Part shown: positions 46,725 to 55,364 of the stretch, one piece after another
Layout: every line of letters begins with the position of its first letter
How positions within the stretch are numbered: the stretch's first letter is position 1
Source: Roseovarius marisflavi
GTDB taxonomy: Bacteria > Pseudomonadota > Alphaproteobacteria > Rhodobacterales > Rhodobacteraceae
Assembly: GCF_900142625.1 (NCBI RefSeq)
Contig: NZ_FRBN01000023.1
Coordinates: 1 to 56,498 of the forward strand
Direction of reading: 5' to 3'
Length of the DNA: 56,498 nt
Translations under genes and position numbers: made by a program
The notes under the pieces: model-generated
What the model saw: the letters and a program-made list of their open reading frames with translations, nothing else
The model's database searches: none
What the model was told of the DNA's origin: nothing

Positions 46725-47623
46725 CCCGCGCCGGTTTCATCGCCTTGATTGGCGAACCCAATGCAGGCAAATCCACGCTCTTGAACCGGATGGTCGGGGC
46801 CAAGGTGAGCATCGTCACCCACAAGGTGCAAACCACGCGGGCGCGCATTCGCGGCGTGGCGATGGAGGGCGAAAGCCAGCTGGTCTTTGTCGACACGCCG
46901 GGCCTGTTCAAACCCCGCCGCCGCCTTGATCGCGCGATGGTCGCGGCGGCCTGGGGCGGTGCGGCGGATGCTGATGTGGTCGTGCTTCTGGTCGAGGCGC
47001 ATCGCGGCGTCACCGAAGGCGTCGAGCGCATTCTTGAGGGCCTCGGCGATATCGCCAAGGGCCGCAAGGTGGCGCTTGCCATCAACAAGATCGACCGGGT
47101 GCATTCGCCGGTTCTTCTGGCGCTGACCCAAAAGATGAACGCCCGCTTTCCCTTCGTCGAGACCTTCATGATCTCGGCGGAAAAGGGGCACGGCGTCGAT
47201 CATCTGCGTGCCTGGCTGGCCGAGCAGATGCCCGAAGGCCCCTGGCTTTACCCCGAAGATCAGATCGCCGACCTGCCGATGCGGATGATCGCCTCCGAGA
47301 TCACCCGCGAAAAGCTGACCCTGCGCCTGCATCAGGAATTGCCCTACCAACTCACGGTCGAAACCGAGAACTGGGAAGAGCGCAAGGATGGCTCGGCCAA
47401 GATTGATCAGGTCGTCTATGTCATGCGCGACGGCCACAAGGGCATCATCCTCGGCAATCGCGGCGAGACGATAAAGGCCGTATCCAAGGCGGCCCGCGAA
47501 GAGCTTGAGGAATTCCTAGACCGGCGCATCCACCTGTTTCTACAGGTCAAGGTACGTCCCAACTGGCTTGAGGAATCCGAGCGCTATTCCGAAATGGGCC
47601 TCAATTTCAAGGACGGGAACTAG
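46721..47623 (+). CDS. era: GTPase Era
   Basis: 300 residues. G1 [16 protein letters not shown]2 region [10 protein letters not shown]3 FVDTPG, G4 INKIDRV, and the C-terminal KH domain with [16 protein letters not shown] and [18 protein letters not shown]. Era binds 16S rRNA late in small-subunit assembly. Overlaps rnc by four bases. Confidence 0.97.
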   Translation: MTRAGFIALIGEPNAGKSTLLNRMVGAKVSIVTHKVQTTRARIRGVAMEGESQLVFVDTPGLFKPRRRLDRAMVAAAWGGAADADVVVLLVEAHRGVTEGVERILEGLGDIAKGRKVALAINKIDRVHSPVLLALTQKMNARFPFVETFMISAEKGHGVDHLRAWLAEQMPEGPWLYPEDQIADLPMRMIASEITREKLTLRLHQELPYQLTVETENWEERKDGSAKIDQVVYVMRDGHKGIILGNRGETIKAVSKAAREELEEFLDRRIHLFLQVKVRPNWLEESERYSEMGLNFKDGN

Positions 47624-47641
47624 GGTCATGCCCCCGGGCTT

Positions 47642-47674
47642 CTTCTTGGCAAAAATACTCCCGCCGGAGGCGTC
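47642..47674 (-). repeat. dispersed intergenic element, copy C
   Basis: On the minus strand: GACGCCTCCGGCGGGAGTAT followed by TTTTGCCAAGAAG. The GC-rich left part and GAGTATTTTTG core match copies A and B; the right part is diverged. Lies between era and the DUF1491 gene. Confidence 0.7.
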
Positions 47675-47701
47675 CGCGCGCGCGACAGGCACAGCTGCCT
47701 G

Positions 47702-48034
47702 ATGGCGCGCCTGACTGCCTCTTTCTGGGTGCAGGCCTATCTGGCGCGTCTGCGGCTTGCGGATATCCCCGCCTTTGTCGTGGCCCATGGCGATGACACC
47801 GGCGGCGCGGTTCTGGTCAAGCTCAACACGCTCGACGGTCAGGCGCGCGCCTATCAGCGGTCGTTCGATCTGATGACTGGCGCCCGGGCCTGGGTGGTTC
47901 TCGCCGAGGGCGACGAGACCGAGGTTGACGCCGCCATCGCCCGGCAGCGCGGGTTTGACCCGGATATCTGGGTGATCGAGGTCGAAGATCGCGCCGGGCG
48001 CCACCTGCTTGATGAGCCGGGTCTGTCCGACTGA
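47702..48034 (+). CDS. DUF1491 family protein
   Basis: 110 residues beginning [20 protein letters not shown], with [17 protein letters not shown] and the C-terminal [28 protein letters not shown], the usual DUF1491 pattern. Small soluble protein of unknown function that commonly lies between era and recO in Rhodobacteraceae, as here. No strong ribosome site is seen. Confidence 0.85.
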   Translation: MARLTASFWVQAYLARLRLADIPAFVVAHGDDTGGAVLVKLNTLDGQARAYQRSFDLMTGARAWVVLAEGDETEVDAAIARQRGFDPDIWVIEVEDRAGRHLLDEPGLSD

Positions 48035-48104
48035 AACGCCAAGGGGCTTGGCAGGGCGCATCGTCTGGTGTGAAATGGCGCGATCGGAGGGCAGGGAACG
48101 GGTG

Positions 48105-48842
48105 ATGGACTGGCGCGATCAGGGGATATTGCTGGCAAGCCGCAGGCACGGTGAAAATGCCGCCATCATCGAAGTTCTGACGCCCGAGCGCGGGCGCCAT
48201 GCCGGTGTGGTCCGCGGTGGGGCCTCGCGCAAACTTTCCCCGATCCTGCAACCCGGTGCCCAACTTGATCTTGAATGGCGCGCGCGGCTGGAAGATCACA
48301 TCGGCACCTTCCGGGTCGAGCCGCTGCGCTCGCGCGCGGGTACGGCCATGGGCGACAGGCTGGCGCTGGCGGGGCTGAACGCGGTGACCTCGCTGTTGCT
48401 GTTCTGTCTGCCTGAACGCGAGGCCTGCCTGCCGCTTTACCGGCGCACCGAGACATTGCTTGACCTGCTGGATCAGCCGGAGATCTGGCCGCTGGCCTAT
48501 CTCAACTGGGAATTGGCCTTGCTGGAAGAGATGGGCTTTGGCGTTGATCTGCGCGCCTGTGCGGTGATGGGGCCGCAGGCCAACGACCTGTCGTTCGTCT
48601 CGCCGCGCAGCGGGCGTGCCGTTTCGCGCGCCGGGGCGGGGGAGTGGGCCGATCGGTTGCTGCCCCTGCCGCCCTGCATGCTGGGGCAGGGCCCGGCCCC
48701 TGATGCCGAGATATTGCAGGGGTTCGATCTGACCGGGCATTTCCTGCGCAATCATCTCGCCCCCGAGCTTGGCAACAAGCCGCTGCCGGATGCGCGCCAA
48801 AGGTTTGTTGACCGGTTTGTGCAGCGCGCTCACCGCCCCTGA
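48105..48842 (+). CDS. recO: DNA repair protein RecO
   Basis: 245 residues from ATG 48105 ([20 protein letters not shown]) after AGGGAACGGGTG; 32 upstream in-frame codons overlap the DUF1491 gene and are rejected. N-terminal OB fold (about 1-80: [20 protein letters not shown]), then the helical C-terminal domain. The C-terminal zinc-finger cysteines of many RecO proteins are mostly absent here (a single Cys in RACAVMGP), which is common in this group. Loads RecA with RecR in gap repair. Confidence 0.92.
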   Translation: MDWRDQGILLASRRHGENAAIIEVLTPERGRHAGVVRGGASRKLSPILQPGAQLDLEWRARLEDHIGTFRVEPLRSRAGTAMGDRLALAGLNAVTSLLLFCLPEREACLPLYRRTETLLDLLDQPEIWPLAYLNWELALLEEMGFGVDLRACAVMGPQANDLSFVSPRSGRAVSRAGAGEWADRLLPLPPCMLGQGPAPDAEILQGFDLTGHFLRNHLAPELGNKPLPDARQRFVDRFVQRAHRP

Positions 48843-48866
48843 CAGGCCGCCTTGCGGGGCGCGCGG

Positions 48867-49256
48867 TTACCTTGCGGCGGAAAAGATCATCTCGCGCCCG
48901 GCGTCATTGCTCAGGATAAGGATATCCCCGACCACTTCGACAAGGGTCATTTCCGCCAGGGCGCGAAAATAGCGGGCTTCGGCGTCAAATTCGGGACAGG
49001 CGCGTTTTGTGGCCGCAATGCCCGTGGGCGCGAACCACGGATAGGGCGCGGTCTGCTGGCCCGAATAACTGTTGCAGGGTGCCTGCCCGGCGATCTGGCC
49101 TTCTTCGGGCAGGATCAGCGTGGCACGGGCGCCAAATGGTCGCCCGTCGATACTTTGCAGGGTCCAGGTCGCGGCATCCCCGCCGTAGCCGGTCACGGTT
49201 TCGTCCTTGCAGGCGCCAAACAGGGAGAGCACCGAGAGGAGAACAGCAAACCGCAT
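48867..49256 (-). CDS. META-domain (HslJ-like) putative lipoprotein
   Basis: 129 residues. Signal peptide with a lipobox-like site (LSLFGACKDE, cleavage before Cys16). The mature part has WTLQSIDGRPF, ATLILPEEGQIAGQAPCNSYSGQ and FRALAEM, the META-domain pattern of (heat-shock/antibiotic-associated) HslJ-like proteins. Function unknown. It begins six bases after the TetR gene ends and is convergent with recO. Confidence 0.8.
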   Translation of the reverse strand: MRFAVLLSVLSLFGACKDETVTGYGGDAATWTLQSIDGRPFGARATLILPEEGQIAGQAPCNSYSGQQTAPYPWFAPTGIAATKRACPEFDAEARYFRALAEMTLVEVVGDILILSNDAGREMIFSAAR

Positions 49257-49261
49257 CCGGG

Positions 49262-49822
49262 CTACCGGAGCGCCAGAACCAGATCGACCAGCGAGCCGAT
49301 CGCGTCTGAATTCTGCGCTGCGTCACGGTCGTGCAGATCTTCCATGCCGATGGCACTGGCGTAAATGATGCGCGCCATTTCGCCATTGTCGATGCCACAG
49401 GCCGACAAAAGTCCGCGCAACTGCTGCAGCCGCGCCTCGTCCACCTCGGCCACCACGGTGGCGCAGCCGGTGTCGTCGCGCGCCCATGCACGAATCGCGG
49501 GCTCGGCGCGCAATGCGGGGGTATCGCTGCTCGATGTTGCGGCAATCATCTGAGCCGTTGCGCGCAGGCGCGTGGCGTCGGTCGCATCCGCCTCTGCGCA
49601 GGTCGCCAGTGCATGGCGCGCTGCGGCCTCCCATAAATCCAAAAGGGCAAGATTATAGGCGGGCACATCGGTGAAGTGCCAATAAAACGACCCCTTGGTC
49701 GCCCCGACGCGCCGCGCCAGAGGTTCGGCCCCAAGCGCCCCAGGCCCCTCGTCGCAAAGCGCAGAGAGCCCGGCCACAAGCCAGTCGGTACGGTTCAATC
49801 GGGGGCGGCGCTGTGTGTTCAT
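49262..49822 (-). CDS. TetR family transcriptional regulator
   Basis: 186 residues. N-terminal helix-turn-helix about 12-60, with LARRVGATKGSFYWHFTDV matching the TetR recognition region. The C-terminal ligand domain is helical and not assignable. It is in one unit with the META-domain lipoprotein gene and is divergent from a FAD oxidase gene (161 bases), either of which may be its target. Confidence 0.88.
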   Translation of the reverse strand: MNTQRRPRLNRTDWLVAGLSALCDEGPGALGAEPLARRVGATKGSFYWHFTDVPAYNLALLDLWEAAARHALATCAEADATDATRLRATAQMIAATSSSDTPALRAEPAIRAWARDDTGCATVVAEVDEARLQQLRGLLSACGIDNGEMARIIYASAIGMEDLHDRDAAQNSDAIGSLVDLVLALR

Positions 49823-49923
49823 CCTTCAGGCATACGCCTCATGCTGCAGTGCCGCAAGATGCCCTTCTGTCACCCTTCGTCGCACCATGCACGGGGCGTT
49901 ATTCGTTGAGCGGCGGCGGTGCC

Positions 49924-49947
49924 GAGTATTTTTGGAACGGTGAAAGG
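49924..49947 (+). repeat. dispersed intergenic element, copy G
   Basis: GAGTATTTTTGGAACGGTGA followed by AAGG, in the divergent space upstream of the FAD oxidase gene and in its direction. The GC-rich left part is reduced to GGTGCC. Confidence 0.65.
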
Positions 49948-49983
49948 GCTGGATTGCCTCTTTTTGCGTGATAGGTAGAGCGC

Positions 49984-51402
49984 ATGACATTGAATTCCGC
50001 CACCCCCGCCTTTGTCGATCATCTGCGCGCAGAACTGCCTGCCGCCGCCTTTCGTGAGGCGAGCCCGGCCTATCTAGAAGAGCCGCGCGGGCGTTGGCAG
50101 GGACGCGCAGGCGTCGTTGTGGCACCTGATTGCACCGCCGATGTGGCCAAGGTCGTGCGCGCTGCATCTGAGGCCGCTGTGCCGCTTGTGCCCTATGGCG
50201 GCGGGACCGGGCTTGTCGGCGGACAGCTTTGCCCCGAGGGGGCGCTGCCGGTGATCCTGAGCCTTGAGCGGATGCGTGCGGTGCGCGGGATTTTCCCCGA
50301 AGAGAACGTCATGGTGGTCGAGGCCGGTATGATCCTTCAGGACATTCACGAGGCCGCGGCCAGGGTTGACCGGATTTTCCCGCTAAGCATCGCCGCCAAG
50401 GGCAGCGCGCGGATCGGCGGCAACCTGGCGACCAATGCCGGTGGGGTGAATGTGCTGCGCTATGGCAATGCGCGCGATTTATGTCTTGGGCTTGAGGCGG
50501 TGTTGCCGGACGGGCAAATCTGGCAGGGTCTCAAGCGGTTGCGCAAAGACAATACCGGGTATGATCTTAGAAACCTTTTGATTGGGTCCGAGGGCACGCT
50601 TGGGGTGATCACCGCAGCCGCTCTCAAGCTATATCCGCGTCCCGCAGGCGAGGGCACGGCGGTGATGGTTGTGCGAGACCCACGCGCGGCGCTGGATTTG
50701 CTGGCACTGGCGCGCGATCACATGGGCGAGGGCGTCAGTGCGTTTGAGCTGATGCATCGTCAGGGGCTGGAGTTTCTGGCGCAGGAATTGCCCGATATTC
50801 GCCAGCCGTTTGAAGAGCGCCCGGAATGGTTTGTGTTGATCGAGGTCGGCCTTGCCCGCGGGCTTGACCCGGCGGGCGCGCTTGAGACCCTGTTCGGCGA
50901 GGCGATGGAGGCGGGATTGGTCAGCGATGGCATGATTGCCCAATCCGAGGCACAGCGTCAGGCCTTTCGGGAGGTGCGCGAACAGATCCCCGAGGCCAAC
51001 CGGCGCGTCGGGTCGGTCAGTTCGCATGATATTTCCCTGCCGATGGGCGCGATTCCCGAATTCGTCGAAAAAGGCCGAGAGGCAATCGCCGTTTTGGGGG
51101 CGTTCAGGATAAATTGCTTCGGCCATCTTGGCGACGGCAACCTGCATTACAACATCTTTCCGATGCCCGGAAAGACCCGCGCCGATCATGACGCCGAGCG
51201 TGACCTAATCAAGCGGGCACTGCACGATCTTGTGGATGAGATGGGCGGTTCGGTCTCTGCCGAACATGGTATCGGGCGGCTCAAGGTTGATGACCTAGAG
51301 CGCTATGGTGATCCGGCCAAACTCTCGGCGATGCGCGCAATCAAGGCCGCACTTGACCCAAAGGGGATCATGAACCCCGGCGCGGTGTTGCGCGCCGTCT
51401 AA
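49984..51402 (+). CDS. FAD-binding oxidoreductase (GlcD / D-2-hydroxyacid dehydrogenase type)
   Basis: 472 residues. The PCMH-type FAD domain (about 35-215) contains PYGGGTGLVGGQL, GGNLATNAGGVNVLRYGN and LLIGSEGTLGVITAAAL; the C-terminal FAD-oxidase domain has GHLGDGNLHYNIF and the active-site AEHGIGRLKV. Relatives oxidise glycolate, D-lactate or D-2-hydroxyglutarate and pass electrons to a quinone or ETF. The exact substrate cannot be set from sequence. Two bases separate its stop from the convergent map gene. Confidence 0.9.
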   Translation: MTLNSATPAFVDHLRAELPAAAFREASPAYLEEPRGRWQGRAGVVVAPDCTADVAKVVRAASEAAVPLVPYGGGTGLVGGQLCPEGALPVILSLERMRAVRGIFPEENVMVVEAGMILQDIHEAAARVDRIFPLSIAAKGSARIGGNLATNAGGVNVLRYGNARDLCLGLEAVLPDGQIWQGLKRLRKDNTGYDLRNLLIGSEGTLGVITAAALKLYPRPAGEGTAVMVVRDPRAALDLLALARDHMGEGVSAFELMHRQGLEFLAQELPDIRQPFEERPEWFVLIEVGLARGLDPAGALETLFGEAMEAGLVSDGMIAQSEAQRQAFREVREQIPEANRRVGSVSSHDISLPMGAIPEFVEKGREAIAVLGAFRINCFGHLGDGNLHYNIFPMPGKTRADHDAERDLIKRALHDLVDEMGGSVSAEHGIGRLKVDDLERYGDPAKLSAMRAIKAALDPKGIMNPGAVLRAV

Positions 51403-51404
51403 GG

Positions 51405-52217
51405 TTATGCGGTCCAGGTCGGGTGAAACCGGCCCGCGGGCGAAAGCGTGAAAATCTCGGCGCCGGTTCCGGTGACCCCTATGGAATGCTCGAACTGCGC
51501 CGAGAGCGACTTGTCACGCGTCACCGCCGTCCAGTCATCGGCCAGAACCTTGGTTTCCGGGCGGCCCAGATTTACCATCGGTTCGATGGTAAAGAACATG
51601 CCCTCTTCGAGGGCCGGCCCGGTGCCCGGACGCCCATAGTGCAGAACGTTGGGCGGGGCGTGAAACACCCGGCCAAGGCCGTGACCGCAGAAATCACGCA
51701 CCACTGACATGCGGTGCGCCTCTACATAAGACTGAATCGCGTGGCCGATATCGCCAAAGGTATTGCCGGGTTTGACCGCCTCGATCCCCTTCATCAGGGA
51801 TTCATGCGTGATCTCGATAAGCCGCTCTGCCTTCCGGCTCAGCTTACCTGCGACGTACATGCGACTTGTGTCGCCAAACCAGCCATCGACAATCACCGTC
51901 ACGTCGACGTTCAGGATGTCACCGTCTTTCAGCAATTTGTCGCCCGGGATGCCGTGACAGACCACGTGGTTGACGCTGATACAGCTGGCGTGACGGTAGC
52001 CCTTATAGCCGATGGTGGCCGATTTGGCGCCTGCCTCGTTGACCTTATCCTCGATCATCTTGTCGATTGCGCCGGTGGTTTGGCCGACGAAGACGTGGTC
52101 GGCGATCTCATCGAGAATGCGTGCGGCCAGTGCGCCGGCCTTGTGCATGCCGGCAAAATCCGAGTCCTCATGAATTCGGATGCCGTCTCGGGTCAGTCGT
52201 CCCTTGTGTGTGTTCAC
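51405..52217 (-). CDS. map: methionine aminopeptidase, type I
   Basis: 270 residues. The metal ligands are in the expected segments: VDVTVIVDGWFGDTSRMYV (two Asp), GHGLGRVFHAPP (His), FFTIEPMV (Glu) and SAQFEHSIGV (Glu). The substrate-site His lies in NHVVCHGIPGD. Removes initiator Met after deformylation. ATG 52217 begins MNTHKGRLTRDGIRIHEDSD. Confidence 0.96.
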   Translation of the reverse strand: MNTHKGRLTRDGIRIHEDSDFAGMHKAGALAARILDEIADHVFVGQTTGAIDKMIEDKVNEAGAKSATIGYKGYRHASCISVNHVVCHGIPGDKLLKDGDILNVDVTVIVDGWFGDTSRMYVAGKLSRKAERLIEITHESLMKGIEAVKPGNTFGDIGHAIQSYVEAHRMSVVRDFCGHGLGRVFHAPPNVLHYGRPGTGPALEEGMFFTIEPMVNLGRPETKVLADDWTAVTRDKSLSAQFEHSIGVTGTGAEIFTLSPAGRFHPTWTA

Positions 52218-52497
52218 GTCTATGCCTCGTGCCGTCTTGATCTGTTAAGCCCTGTTTAGGCGGGATTGCAGCAAAGGGCCAGAGGGTGCGGCATGCTGGG
52301 CTCATCTAGGGCCTCGCCCATGCGCATGTATCCTTGGATTGCGGGAATTTGTGCCTTTCGCGGTGCTGTTGGTGCGTTCAGGCCTGACCGAACGGAGCGC
52401 GCTGGCGCGCGCACTTTGGTCCTCGTCAGGCGATGCCTTCCTCAGAGATGGGGGAGGCGTGACGCGCAAAACGGCTTTGGCGCGAGGGAGAGCTGAT

Positions 52498-52520
52498 ATG
52501 AGTATTTGGGGAACGGTGAA
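52498..52520 (+). repeat. dispersed intergenic element, copy E
   Basis: ATGAGTATTTGGGGAACGGT followed by GAA. Plus orientation, facing copy D fifteen bases away. Confidence 0.6.
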
Positions 52521-52534
52521 TGTGAGCGCGCTTT

Positions 52535-52560
52535 GACTTTCATCTTTCCGTAAATACTCA
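52535..52560 (-). repeat. dispersed intergenic element, copy D
   Basis: On the minus strand: TGAGTATTTACGGAAAGATG followed by AAAGTC. Convergent with copy E; the two could pair partly in RNA. Confidence 0.68.
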
Positions 52561-52593
52561 AGTGGCACTGCTTTGGCGGCGATAGGGGGCGGA

Positions 52594-53295
52594 TCATTTG
52601 ACAGGCACACGCGTGCCAAGTGTGACCGCCTTGGGGGTGATTCTGGTGCCATAGGCAAGCACTTCGACACCTGCGGACCTGGCGTTGGCGAATGCGGCGG
52701 CGTAGGTGGGGTCGATATCCGCTGCGAGTGTCATTTCTGCGCAATCGGTGCGCTGGATCAGGTAGAACAGGACGGCGCGGTGACCGATGCGCGCCATTTC
52801 GGCCAATTCACCAAGATGTTTCGCGCCACGCGCCGTCACGCTATCGGGGAATTCGGCCAGGCCTGTGGTGCGTGACAGGGTCACGGATTTCACCTCGACG
52901 TAGGCGTCGGGCAATCCAGTGTGTTGCAAAAGGAAATCAATTCGGCTCTTGGTGCCGTACTTTTGCTCCGGGCGCACGGTGCCATAGGTGGCGAGTTCAG
53001 GAATGTCGCCCGCCTCAAGGGCGGCGCGCAGGGCGCGGTTGGGCAGGCTGGTATCGACGCCGGTAAAATGTCCATCGGCATGTTCGACGAGTCGCCAGCC
53101 GTATTTGAGTTTCTTCTTCGGATCGTCATTCGGCTCGACCCATATTTTAAGGCCCGGTTCGGCCAGACCCATCATGCTTCCGGGATTGGCGCAATGGGCG
53201 GTCACCTCGCGGCCATCCTCAAGCCGGATATCGGCAAGAAAGCGTTTATAGCGACGGATAAGCACGGCGGACACAAGAGGGGTTTGAAAGCGCAT
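52594..53295 (-). CDS. sfsA: DNA/RNA nuclease SfsA (sugar fermentation stimulation protein)
   Basis: 233 residues from ATG 53295 (MRFQTPLVSAVLIRRYKRFL); the 41 upstream in-frame codons overlap the divergent gene. Family motifs: EVTAHCANPGSMMGL, SRIDFLLQH, YVEVKSVTLSR (nuclease-type E-x-K), FPDSVTARGAKHL and ADIDPTYAAAF. The restriction-endonuclease-like core suggests a nuclease; physiological role unclear. It starts 49 bases from the divergent CinA-like gene. Confidence 0.95.
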   Translation of the reverse strand: MRFQTPLVSAVLIRRYKRFLADIRLEDGREVTAHCANPGSMMGLAEPGLKIWVEPNDDPKKKLKYGWRLVEHADGHFTGVDTSLPNRALRAALEAGDIPELATYGTVRPEQKYGTKSRIDFLLQHTGLPDAYVEVKSVTLSRTTGLAEFPDSVTARGAKHLGELAEMARIGHRAVLFYLIQRTDCAEMTLAADIDPTYAAAFANARSAGVEVLAYGTRITPKAVTLGTRVPVK

Positions 53296-53344
53296 GGCAG
53301 CAGGCCTATACCGGGTCATGGATCTGTTCAAGGAGGCCCGTATC

Positions 53345-54067
53345 ATGCCCAACCCAACCGCCGCCATGCTTGTCATCGGGGATGAGATCCTGTCGGGGCG
53401 CACGCGCGATGCGAACATGCATTACCTTGCCACAGAGTTGACCAAGGCGGGGATCGACCTGCAGGAGGTCCGCGTGGTGAGCGATGACCCGGACGCCATC
53501 ACCGCTGCGGTCAAGGCGCTCAGTGCGGGGTATGACACGGTCTTTACCTCGGGCGGGATCGGGCCGACCCATGATGATATCACGGCCGAGAACGTGGCGC
53601 GCGCCTTTGATCGCCCGATTGGCATCCGCGAGGATGCCCGCGCGCTTTTGGCCGCGCATTACGCACGCTCCGGTCAGGAATTGAACGAGGCCCGCCTGCG
53701 CATGGCGCGCATTCCCGACGGGGCCACCCTGATCGACAACCCGATCAGCACCGCGCCGGGGTTCAGCATCAAGAACGTGCATGTGATGGCCGGGGTGCCC
53801 TCGATCTTTCAGGCAATGCTGGCCAGCATCCTGCCGACATTGACCGGGGGCGCGCCGGTCTTGTCGCAAACCCTTGAGATCAACCGGGGCGAGGGCGATA
53901 TCGCTGGCCCGCTTGGCGAATTGGCCGCGCGCTATAGCGACCTTTCCATTGGCTCTTACCCGTTTCAGCGCGATGGATGCTATGGCGCCAATATCGTCAT
54001 TCGCGGCCAGGACGGGAGCCGCGTTGACGCCGCCATGGCCGAGCTTGCGGCGATCTTTTCCGCATGA
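53345..54067 (+). CDS. CinA-like molybdopterin-binding domain protein
   Basis: 240 residues from ATG 53345 (MPNPTAAMLVIGDEILSGRT) after AAGGAGG; 17 in-frame codons upstream are not used. The MoaB/Mog fold is shown by VIGDEILSGRTRDANMHYLA, TSGGIGPTHDDIT and MAGVPSIFQAML. It has only the N-terminal competence/damage-inducible CinA part and lacks the C-terminal amidohydrolase domain of full CinA. It heads a four-gene run in which each gene overlaps the next. Confidence 0.9.
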   Translation: MPNPTAAMLVIGDEILSGRTRDANMHYLATELTKAGIDLQEVRVVSDDPDAITAAVKALSAGYDTVFTSGGIGPTHDDITAENVARAFDRPIGIREDARALLAAHYARSGQELNEARLRMARIPDGATLIDNPISTAPGFSIKNVHVMAGVPSIFQAMLASILPTLTGGAPVLSQTLEINRGEGDIAGPLGELAARYSDLSIGSYPFQRDGCYGANIVIRGQDGSRVDAAMAELAAIFSA

Positions 54068-54780
54068 CCCCGGACGTGCACACCCTTTACGACGTGGTCG
54101 AGGGCACATGGCCGCCCGTCGCCATATCCGAGCTTGACGATTGGGTGATCCGTGACGGGCAGGGCGGCGGCAAACGGGTGTCGTCGGCCACTGCGCGCCA
54201 GTCGGTCACGGCTGATAAGCTCGCCGTCGCCGAGAGCGCGATGCAGGCGCTTGGCCAGCCCCCGCTTTTCATGATCCGAGGGGGCGACGCGGCGCTTGAC
54301 CGGATGCTGGCGGATCAGGGGTATGGCATCGTCGATCCGGTCAATATCTACGTGACACCTATTGTCGACCTTGCCAGGCCGACGCCGCCCACCAGCACCT
54401 TTGCCATATGGGAGCCTCTGGCGATCCAGCTTGATATCTGGGCGGCGGGGGGCATCGGGCCGGGCCGCATCGACGTAATGCGCCGTGCGCAGGCCCCAAA
54501 GACCACCATCTTCGGGCGCGCCGAGAACCGCCCCGCCGCCACTGCATTCTGTGCCATCCATGACGGGGTCGCCATGGTCCACGCGCTTGAGGTTCACCCC
54601 CAAAGTCGGCGCAAGAACATGGGCCGCCACGTGATGCAGGCCGCCGCCACATGGGCCGCGAGCCACGGCGCAACCCATATGAGCGTGGTCTGCACCCAGG
54701 CCAATATAGGTGCAAACGGCCTCTACGCTTCCCTCGGCATGACGCTTGTGGGACAGTATCACTATCGACAAAAGGCATGA
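54064..54780 (+). CDS. GNAT family N-acetyltransferase
   Basis: 238 residues, overlapping the previous gene by four bases (ATGA). The C-terminal region (about 150-235) has AFCAIHDGVAMVHALEVHPQ, SRRKNMGRHVMQAAATWA (acetyl-CoA loop) and ANGLYASLGMTLVGQYHYR, the standard GNAT elements. Residues 1-140 are more divergent. Substrate unknown. Confidence 0.87.
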   Translation: MTPDVHTLYDVVEGTWPPVAISELDDWVIRDGQGGGKRVSSATARQSVTADKLAVAESAMQALGQPPLFMIRGGDAALDRMLADQGYGIVDPVNIYVTPIVDLARPTPPTSTFAIWEPLAIQLDIWAAGGIGPGRIDVMRRAQAPKTTIFGRAENRPAATAFCAIHDGVAMVHALEVHPQSRRKNMGRHVMQAAATWAASHGATHMSVVCTQANIGANGLYASLGMTLVGQYHYRQKA

Positions 54781-55364
54781 CGCAAATGAGAAAACCACAC
54801 CAGACCACCGCCCTTGACCTGCCGATGGTTGACCCTCTGCCGCCCGCCACGCAGAAATATTTTGACGTTTGTCAGGACAAGCTTGGCATGATCCCCAATG
54901 TGCTTCAGGCGCATGCCTTTGACATCGAAAAACTCAACACCTTTGCCGCGCTTTACAACGAGCTGATGCTGGCCGATAGCGGGCTAAGCAAGCTTGAGCG
55001 CGAGATGATCGCCGTCGTGGTCAGCTCGATCAACCGGTGCTGGTACTGTCAGGTGGCCCATGGCGCGGCTGTGCGTCAGCTTTCGGGTGATCCGGCGCTG
55101 GGCGAGGCGATGGTGATGAATTACCGGGTCGCGCCGCTTGATGCGCGCCAGCGGGCGATGCTTGATTTCGCCGCCAAGGTGACCACCGCGAGTGCTTTGA
55201 TCGAAGAGGCTGACCGCACCGCGCTGCGCGATGTTGGGTTCAGTGAGCGTGACATCTGGGACATTGCCAATGTGGCGGCGTTTTTCAACATGACCAACCG
55301 GGTCGCAAGCGCCACGGGCATGCAGCCCAACCCCGAATATCACGCGCAGGCCCGCGAGGGGTGA
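54777..55364 (+). CDS. peroxidase-related enzyme (CMD/AhpD-like)
   Basis: 195 residues from ATG 54777, overlapping the GNAT stop (ATGA); ATG 54786 is an alternative. The AhpD-like core has the redox motif INRCWYCQVAHGAAV with Cys-x-x-Cys and a nearby His, as in carboxymuconolactone decarboxylase-fold peroxidase-related proteins. Other family segments: LSKLEREMIAVVVSS and DIWDIANVAAFFNMTNRVA. A thiol-dependent antioxidant role is typical of the family but unproven here. Confidence 0.9.
   Translation: MTQMRKPHQTTALDLPMVDPLPPATQKYFDVCQDKLGMIPNVLQAHAFDIEKLNTFAALYNELMLADSGLSKLEREMIAVVVSSINRCWYCQVAHGAAVRQLSGDPALGEAMVMNYRVAPLDARQRAMLDFAAKVTTASALIEEADRTALRDVGFSERDIWDIANVAAFFNMTNRVASATGMQPNPEYHAQAREG

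Larger units (their letters stand above)
52218..52593. other. 376-base gap between map and sfsA with two hairpins and an inverted repeat pair
   Basis: No gene recognised; short ORFs on both strands show no family likeness. GCCTGAC (52382-52388) / GTCAGGC (52425-52431) encloses GCGCGC-TG-GCGCGC. Next to it, GCCTTCCTC (52435-52443) / GGGGGAGGC (52450-52458) is a 9-bp stem with two G-U pairs. Repeat copies E and D follow. A small RNA is possible but unproven. Confidence 0.4.

Noticed and set aside
52339..52536. 65-codon plus-strand frame between map and sfsA
   Set aside because: No family likeness, no good ribosome site, and it runs through the hairpins and repeat copy E.
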